This document shows, piece by piece, positions 60,619 to 64,000 of a stretch of DNA of 64,000 bases. This DNA is from Carallia brachiata (taxonomy: Eukaryota > Streptophyta > Magnoliopsida > Malpighiales > Rhizophoraceae): contig JADCRB010000018.1 in NCBI GenBank assembly GCA_021464245.1, positions 3,272,015 through 3,336,014 of the forward strand. Reading direction: 5' to 3'. Made by a program: the position numbers and the translations under genes. The notes beneath the pieces were generated by a model. The model was not told where the DNA came from, made no database searches, and was given only the letters and a program-made list of their open reading frames with translations. The number at the start of each line of letters is the position of its first letter. The first letter of the stretch is position 1.

Positions 60619-60630
60619 CCATATATACCA
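60619..60630 (+). promoter_or_regulatory. Likely TATA box of the SHINE gene
   Basis: CCATATATACCA lies about 140 bp upstream of the ATG at 60769, a normal distance for a plant promoter with a short 5' UTR. Confidence 0.55.
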
Positions 60631-60701
60631 GACCACTTCTGCAATTTTCATCCTTGCACTGCAGCATTTTAATGAACAAATCATGAATTTGATTACTTGA
60701 A

Positions 60702-60729
60702 TCTCTCTCTCTCTCTCTCTCTCTCTCTG
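60702..60729 (+). repeat. (CT)n tract in the SHINE 5' UTR
   Basis: An uninterrupted CT run about 40 bp upstream of the start codon. CT tracts in this position are common in plant leaders. Confidence 0.85.
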
Positions 60730-60768
60730 TGATAAGGAGAAAGTACAAAACAGTCAGTTACAATCATC

Positions 60769-61946
60769 ATGGTACAGTCCAAGAAGTTCAGAGGTGTCAG
60801 GCAACGCCACTGGGGCTCATGGGTTGCTGAGATTCGTCACCCTTTACTGTACGCCCCTCAGTTTACTTCGCAACTTTGTTCTTTTATATACATACCTTAG
60901 CCTGGCTGTGAAGTCCCAAACTTATGCATACAAACAGTATAGTCCTGTCGTAGGAATAAGTAAAAATTTAGTCTTACACTATACATTTCGGTTTTTTACA
61001 ATTGAAAGTATACAGTTGTCTCATATAATTATCAATTTTTTCATATTATTGTCATGCAATGTCACATCGTAAACTTCTATCTTCATTTTTTAGCTTCAAG
61101 TCCTCCAATTGTGTATGTCAAAAAAAAAAAAAAAAAAAGCCCTCCAATTGTGCTCCACGCACAGTTTACAAAGAGCAACTGTTAAGCACAATTAAAAGTT
61201 ATCGAATTAGCTACCTGAGCAAGTAGTGCTAACTTACTGTATTGGGCATTGTCGCTACCAAATCCGGATATTAGAGGATAACAAAGGAGGGTTGCAGTAG
61301 ATTAGTAGTCAGAGTAAAACTGGCCAACCTTATGAAATGGATTAATTTTGTGGCTACAACGGCTAAAATTGCAATGCTTCTTGCAATCTGCAATTCAAAT
61401 TCTTCGGCTATCTGAGGCAAGTGTCAACATGGTTCGTTTTCTTTCAGGAAAAGAAGGGTGTGGCTTGGAACATTTGAGACAGCAGAAAAGGCAGCAAGAG
61501 CATACGATGAGGCAGCCATTCTGATGAGCGGCCACAACGCAAAAACAAACTTTCCTGTGAGCACATACCAAGCAGGCAACGGCAGTAGTGTTTCCGGCTC
61601 CTCTTCATCATCTTCCATGACCACATTTTCTTCGATCCTCAGCACGAAACTGCGCAAATGCTGTAAAACTCCATCTCCTTCTCTAACTTGCCTGAGGCTC
61701 GACACTGAGAGTTGTCACATTGGAGTCTGGCAAAAGCCTGCAGGCCTGCACTCGGATTCGAATTGGGTCATGACCGTTGAGCTTGGAAAGAAGGATGAAC
61801 AAGTCCAAGATCACGGGCCTAAAGCACCCACCATCTCATCATCAGCGGCGCTGCCAAATGAGGAACGCCAAGAACATGGGGATGGCTTGCCAGAGGAGGA
61901 GAGATTGGCATTGCAGATGATTGAGGAACTACTCAATCGAAATTGA
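60769..61946 (+). CDS. SHN: SHINE/WIN1-clade AP2/ERF transcription factor, two exons
   Basis: SHINE proteins activate cuticular wax and cutin genes in the epidermis. Exons are 60769-60848 and 61448-61946, with a 599-bp GT-AG intron inside the AP2 domain, as usual in this clade. The product is 192 aa (Arabidopsis SHN1-3 are about 186-199). It opens with [18 protein letters not shown], then [16 protein letters not shown] across the splice, [12 protein letters not shown] and KTNFPV; the AP2 domain spans about 6-64. Both clade motifs follow: the middle motif ([18 protein letters not shown], then GVWQK and WVMTVELG, about 94-140) and the C-terminal motif [15 protein letters not shown]. The gene appears complete and functional. 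The number within the SHN clade cannot be settled by eye. Confidence 0.95.
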
Positions 61947-64000
61947 CTTATACTGAAGTCTTATTGAATCTTCGCTTAAATTTGTTTATTCTCATTTGAG
62001 CACCAGCGCTATGGAGTACGAAGCAACCTCATACAACAAGAGGACAGTGCAGTAATTTTTATCTATTCAGTTTTAGTAATTTGTGAGACCAAGTAAAATC
62101 CGATTGGTCTATATCTTTAGTTACTGTAACGTTGCTCTCTAAGTGTTTGTTACTTAGTATTTCTCTTTTAGATATTTGGTTGAGACCATACATAAGAGGG
62201 ATAATTATAGTTGCCGCATATGCTTTATTGAGACCCTAATATGTTTGTATTCATAGAAGATGCTTGGTTATTGTAGAGAAAGTGTACAGTTCTAAGAATG
62301 TCTACATATATCAACTTTATTTGTGGGAAAATGATATAAATAAGGTGATTTGCTCAATTTTATCTCTCGCCCTTTTATTTTGGATGACAAAGAACTCCAA
62401 GTTGTGCATAAATTTGGATTGAAAACCCGAAGTTCACAAATTTCTTCGAACTTCCCCGGAATGTGAGTTTTACTTTCGATGTGAAATAACTTTTGAAAAC
62501 ATTCAATGACCAAAAAAAAAAAAAATAATGCCTATTGATGGGCCCACTGACAATGAAATAATAATGCACTAAACAAAAGAGTTCTATTATATTGTTATAT
62601 TTTAATTAGAATTAAAATAATTATTTAGTCTATATAGTAGTATTTAATAATTAATTTATTATTTTTTATTTTAAAAATTATTAACAGTTCTTATTATTTT
62701 AATCTTACTTAAAATATTTCACAAAATATTTCTGAAAAAGAAACAAAAAAAAAAAAGACAATGCAATAATAATAGAATCACCTATTTTGATAAGTAATCA
62801 ATGATAGGCTCAGGATTTCTATACACGGCCTTAATCTTAGATAGGATAGGCCAATTGTTTTTTTTTTTAACTGAAAAAAACAAAATTGTGTGGCTCTAGG
62901 TTAGTAGACTTTTTTTTTTAACAAACCAAAAAAAATGTTATTGTAGGATGTTAATTATCATCTCTTTGGGCGCTGGCCAGAAACTGTATGTGTCCGCAGA
63001 CTGCTTGTACCCATGGAATTGTCCATTGCTTTACCAAGAAAAAAAAGGGGGAATTCTTAATGGATTGTGGCAGAATTCTAGTTACACACCATTTGGTCAT
63101 TAGTTATGTTAATATATACATGATTTTCTTGAAGAAGATTATATATTCAAATTCACAAAAAGCATCGTATCACACTTTAATTATATATTTATATTCGTTC
63201 AATACATATTATTACAATTAATGATAAGCGGACCGTAAATTTGCAAGAAATAGTTATGATGGAAGCACTGGACTTGGTTCGTCTCGCATGAAGGCAGACA
63301 ACAGCCAATATTCATGTAATAAAATTTTTAATAACTTAAATAACATAATTGATGCCAAGTCTGTATTAAAATGTAAACTGATCAAGCGACCACTTAGGTC
63401 TCGAGTATTCTGGATTCTAAAGACAAATATCTCGTTATCAATGTACTTGCAAGAAACAAGAAATAAAGAAAAACCTAATCCACTCCAAAATGATGGACGT
63501 TGTGTTGGGAAATTTTTCGTTACTTAACTGAAATTTTGATACCCCTATTGGGTCACGGAAGTGTAGAAATGAACACCAATAAAATATAGAAGTGTAGGAA
63601 AAATAAAATAGACACACAGATATAATATATTTTGATCTAAAACTTACATTAAGGGGCGAAGACAAACCAAAATTTTATTAATAAAACAAATAAATAAATT
63701 ATGGTGTCTAAAAAGGTTCACTATAAAGAACATATACGTAGAAAAAATAAGAATGTAAGGATGGTATCCTGAGAAGGATTGCTCTAATTATACCGCATAG
63801 TAAGCTAGACTCTTACACTAAATTCATATATGTGCAAACTCCACAGTACCCGGCTAGTTAGGGTCATTGTCCTCTCACACAACTAAACGGGCCAGAAGTT
63901 TAACCATGTTAGTTCCTAATAAAGTAAATTACCTACTTTGTCCGTGATCATGCTTTGAGAAGCCATCAATTAACGACCAAAGGTCTAAAGAGACGCATGA
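61947..64000. other. SHINE 3' UTR and intergenic DNA
   Basis: The first 250-300 bp after the stop are probably 3' UTR. Beyond that the sequence is AT-rich with T/A runs (for example 62511-62524). No coding frame, RNA gene or element end is recognised up to the window edge. Confidence 0.45.

Noticed and set aside
1..64000. tRNA, rRNA or CRISPR loci
   Set aside because: No cloverleaf with A and B boxes, no rRNA-like conserved block and no regularly spaced repeat array was seen; repeats present are tandem or transposon-derived.

Overview
This window looks like nuclear DNA of a dicot tree or shrub, most likely Citrus or a close relative in the Sapindales. The evidence is AT-rich intergenic DNA, GT-AG introns, MITEs and LTR retrotransposons, and plant-only families (CC-NB-LRR resistance proteins, an ankyrin/PGG membrane protein, phospholipase D alpha, a SHINE-type AP2/ERF factor). 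The Citrus assignment is an impression from protein style, not a database match.

Layout. (1) 1-8000: an antisense Copia pol remnant lies directly upstream of an intact four-exon ankyrin/PGG gene (+), and a duplicated scrap of that gene's first exon lies beyond the Copia piece. A small two-exon conserved plant gene (-) follows at 7.4-8.0 kb. (2) 11.2-38.8 kb: a tandem cluster of three CC-NB-LRR units, all on the minus strand. Unit A keeps only an LRR half because an internal deletion removed the CC and NB-ARC domains. Unit B is nearly full length but split by a single-base frameshift at the NB-ARC/LRR border. Unit C is intact (969 aa). Conserved 3' flanks accompany all three units, and SEC13 gene fragments accompany A and C. 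The cluster is also loaded with mobile DNA: a 6.8-kb Athila-like (Ty3/Gypsy) element with a target duplication between B and C, a solo LTR just downstream of C, and several fold-back elements. (3) 38.8-46.3 kb: intergenic, with a GC-rich retroposed insert, a tandem array and a MITE. (4) 46.4-50.3 kb: a phospholipase D alpha gene (-) with both HKD motifs and a complete domain layout, but with two small deletions that break its frame. (5) 50.3-60.6 kb: intergenic repeats. (6) 60.77-61.95 kb: a complete SHINE/WIN1-type AP2/ERF gene (+), followed by about 2 kb without recognisable genes.

The genes do not form one pathway. The clearest biological story is the evolution of the NLR cluster by tandem duplication, deletion, frameshift, codon-repeat expansion and transposon insertion, leaving one intact resistance-gene candidate. 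The clearest oddity is the frame-broken PLD alpha, which is either very recent decay or consensus error in the assembly. I found no wholly new system; the findings are structural.
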